From the NCBI GenBank assembly GCA_002684855.1, contig NYWD01000170.1, positions 1 to 40,076 on the forward strand: a DNA stretch of 40,076 nucleotides. Reading direction: 5' to 3'. The stretch is from Planctomycetaceae bacterium. GTDB taxonomy: Bacteria; Planctomycetota; Phycisphaerae; Phycisphaerales; SM1A02. Of this stretch, positions 38,597 through 40,076 are shown in pieces. Position 1 is the stretch's first letter, and each line of letters starts with the position of its first letter. The translations under genes were made by a program, and so were the position numbers. The notes below the pieces were generated by a model, which worked only from the letters and a program-made list of their open reading frames with translations, was not told the DNA's origin and did not search any database.

Positions 38597-39895
38597 TCAG
38601 TCGACGAGCCGGGCCCGCCCGGCCTGGGCGTCGGGCGACGTGATGAAGGCCTCCTCGAACGTGGAGGACGTCGATCCGGCGGCGTCGTAGCGGCGAGCGA
38701 CGCACCCGGCGGCGTCGAAACGACTCGACCCCGTGAGATACACGTCGATCCGGGGGGCGATCACGAGGCCTTCGACGTCGACGAACGAACTCGACTCGAG
38801 CGTCCAGTCGTTGTTCTGGGCGGATCCGACGATCGACACGCCCAGCCAGTCGCCGGCGGCCTGGTACGAAGTACCGGTGATCGAACCCGACCCGCTCAGG
38901 GTGATCCGGGATCCCGGATCGACGAGGTGGATCAGGCCCCCGGTTCCGACGACGGCCGCGGAGCCGGAGACGTCGAGGCCGACGCCCCCCAGGTGGAAGA
39001 TGCCGTCGGAGAGATCGTAGGTTCCCGTGGTGAGTGTCAGTCCGTTCGGATACCAGCCGGGTGTGACGGTGATCGTCCCCGATCCGGATCCCGGGTCGGA
39101 TTCCGCGGAGGATGGGACCGTCGGTCGGGTGATGTCCGCGTAGGGGTCGTCGGGAACCGTCGCGTTGATGAAGACTTGGCCACCGATGCCGTTCTCGCTG
39201 CCGGGGGCGATGCCGGGGCCGGCGACCCGCAGGATCGAGGTCTCGAGCCACGCGTTGCCGGTGACGGACACCGCGTTGCCGTTGGGGCTGGCTCGGGTGA
39301 CGGACACGCCGCCGAAGGCGTCGATGGTCGCGTCTTCTGAAGCGAAGAGGCGTCTGGCGAGCAGCGTGGTCGCCTGCGACGGCGGGTTGTACACGGCGAC
39401 GCTGGTTCGTTGGAGATCGATGAAGCCGAGTTCGAACAGGCCGGACAGCATGATTCCCGGCGCGCCATTGGCGTTGTCCGCCGCGAAGCGGACCGTGGCC
39501 TGGACGGCGGTGCGGTTCTGGACATCCGGTACGAACGTCGAGGTCGATTCGTCCCAATAGCCGAAGAGGAGGTCGCTCGAGGCGTCGTTCCCGTCGATGA
39601 TCGTGATCGAGACCGGACCGTCGGGAGCACGGTTCGCGGCGGCGGCGGCCGTCGCGTCGGCGGCGACCGCATCGAATCCGGCCGGGAGGCGGGCGGCGGC
39701 GGCGAGGGCGACGGCGTCGGCGGCGATCTTCGCCTGGTTCCCCGCCCTCAGGACGAGTCCGAATTCGACGCCGAGCCAGATGAACATCAGGAACGCGGGC
39801 AGCGCGACGATGAAGAGGATCGTGCTCATTCCCCGGCGGTCGCGCCGACGTCGTCGGTGACCCGTGTGCGATTCTGTGGAACGCGGTCTCGGCAT
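38597..39895 (-). CDS. TadE/TadG-like pilus-assembly protein
   Basis: RRGMSTILFIVALPAFLMFIWLGVEFGLVLRAGNQAKIAADAVALAAAARLPAG N-terminal TM and Ala-rich region. Confidence 0.8.
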   Translation of the reverse strand: MPRPRSTESHTGHRRRRRDRRGMSTILFIVALPAFLMFIWLGVEFGLVLRAGNQAKIAADAVALAAAARLPAGFDAVAADATAAAAANRAPDGPVSITIIDGNDASSDLLFGYWDESTSTFVPDVQNRTAVQATVRFAADNANGAPGIMLSGLFELGFIDLQRTSVAVYNPPSQATTLLARRLFASEDATIDAFGGVSVTRASPNGNAVSVTGNAWLETSILRVAGPGIAPGSENGIGGQVFINATVPDDPYADITRPTVPSSAESDPGSGSGTITVTPGWYPNGLTLTTGTYDLSDGIFHLGGVGLDVSGSAAVVGTGGLIHLVDPGSRITLSGSGSITGTSYQAAGDWLGVSIVGSAQNNDWTLESSSFVDVEGLVIAPRIDVYLTGSSRFDAAGCVARRYDAAGSTSSTFEEAFITSPDAQAGRARLVD

Positions 39896-39930
39896 GAAAC
39901 GTGACGCCTCCGGAGCACTATCCTAGTCGG

Positions 39931-40076
39931 ATGGATACACCGGTTTCATCGGAAGTTCCGGCTTGGATCTGGATGGTTCTGGTCGGAGCGGGGCTCATCG
40001 CGTCCTGGACCGATATTCGAGAGACCCGGATCCCCAACTGGCTCTCCCTTCCCTTGTTCGCCGCCGGGTTGCTCCA
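39931..40076 (+). CDS. Prepilin peptidase (A24, CpaA/TadV-like), N-terminal fragment cut by window edge
   Basis: Not in ORF track. MDTPVSSEVPAWIWMVLVGAGLIASWTDIRETRIPNWLSLPLFAAGLL…; D-x-R-x(4)-IPN matches the family. Confidence 0.75.
   Translation, partial: MDTPVSSEVPAWIWMVLVGAGLIASWTDIRETRIPNWLSLPLFAAGLL

Noticed and set aside
38581-38599. TGAACC-acCCCGG-GGTTCA inverted repeat between convergent DUF3817 and TadG genes
   Set aside because: Only a 6-bp stem without a T run and overlapping both stop regions; too weak to call a terminator.

Overview
GC-rich chromosomal window read as Planctomycetota, probably Phycisphaerae-like (inferred from PSD1/DUF1501 genes, many dockerin-type Ca-binding repeats, a PEP-CTERM-like tail and DUF1573; no rRNA or marker gene present). 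About 28 CDS are supported. Left part: a stand-alone dockerin-type mini-protein, a PA14/LamG protein and a beta-helix/LamG protein, all secreted. Next: an HTTM membrane protein and a sulfotransferase/glycosyltransferase island, then a complete four-gene L-rhamnose operon (isomerase, kinase, fused aldolase-dehydrogenase, mutarotase). Middle: an esterase, an ECF sigma/putative anti-sigma pair, a dockerin/YHYH/poly-Gly protein, a split redoxin + cytochrome/PHM-like pair, and a PEP-CTERM-like protein with a well-formed promoter and terminator. Right part: a dockerin-bearing glycosidase cluster, a PSD1-DUF1501-membrane protein operon, DUF1573 and DUF3817 genes, and the edge of a Tad pilus locus (TadG-like and a truncated prepilin peptidase missing from the ORF track). 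No tRNA, rRNA, CRISPR, transposase or phage genes recognised. Best leads: (1) a cytochrome c/PHM-like protein that keeps its heme motif but seems to have lost both copper-ligand motifs; (2) a Cys-rich C-terminal module CC-x(2,3)-WD-x2-C-x3-A-x3-C shared by three otherwise unrelated secreted proteins; (3) seven dockerin-type proteins, one almost nothing but dockerin, with no cohesin in view; (4) the PEP-CTERM-like gene's promoter, with an inverted repeat over the -10 and phased octamers upstream. All family calls are from motif recognition, not database searches.
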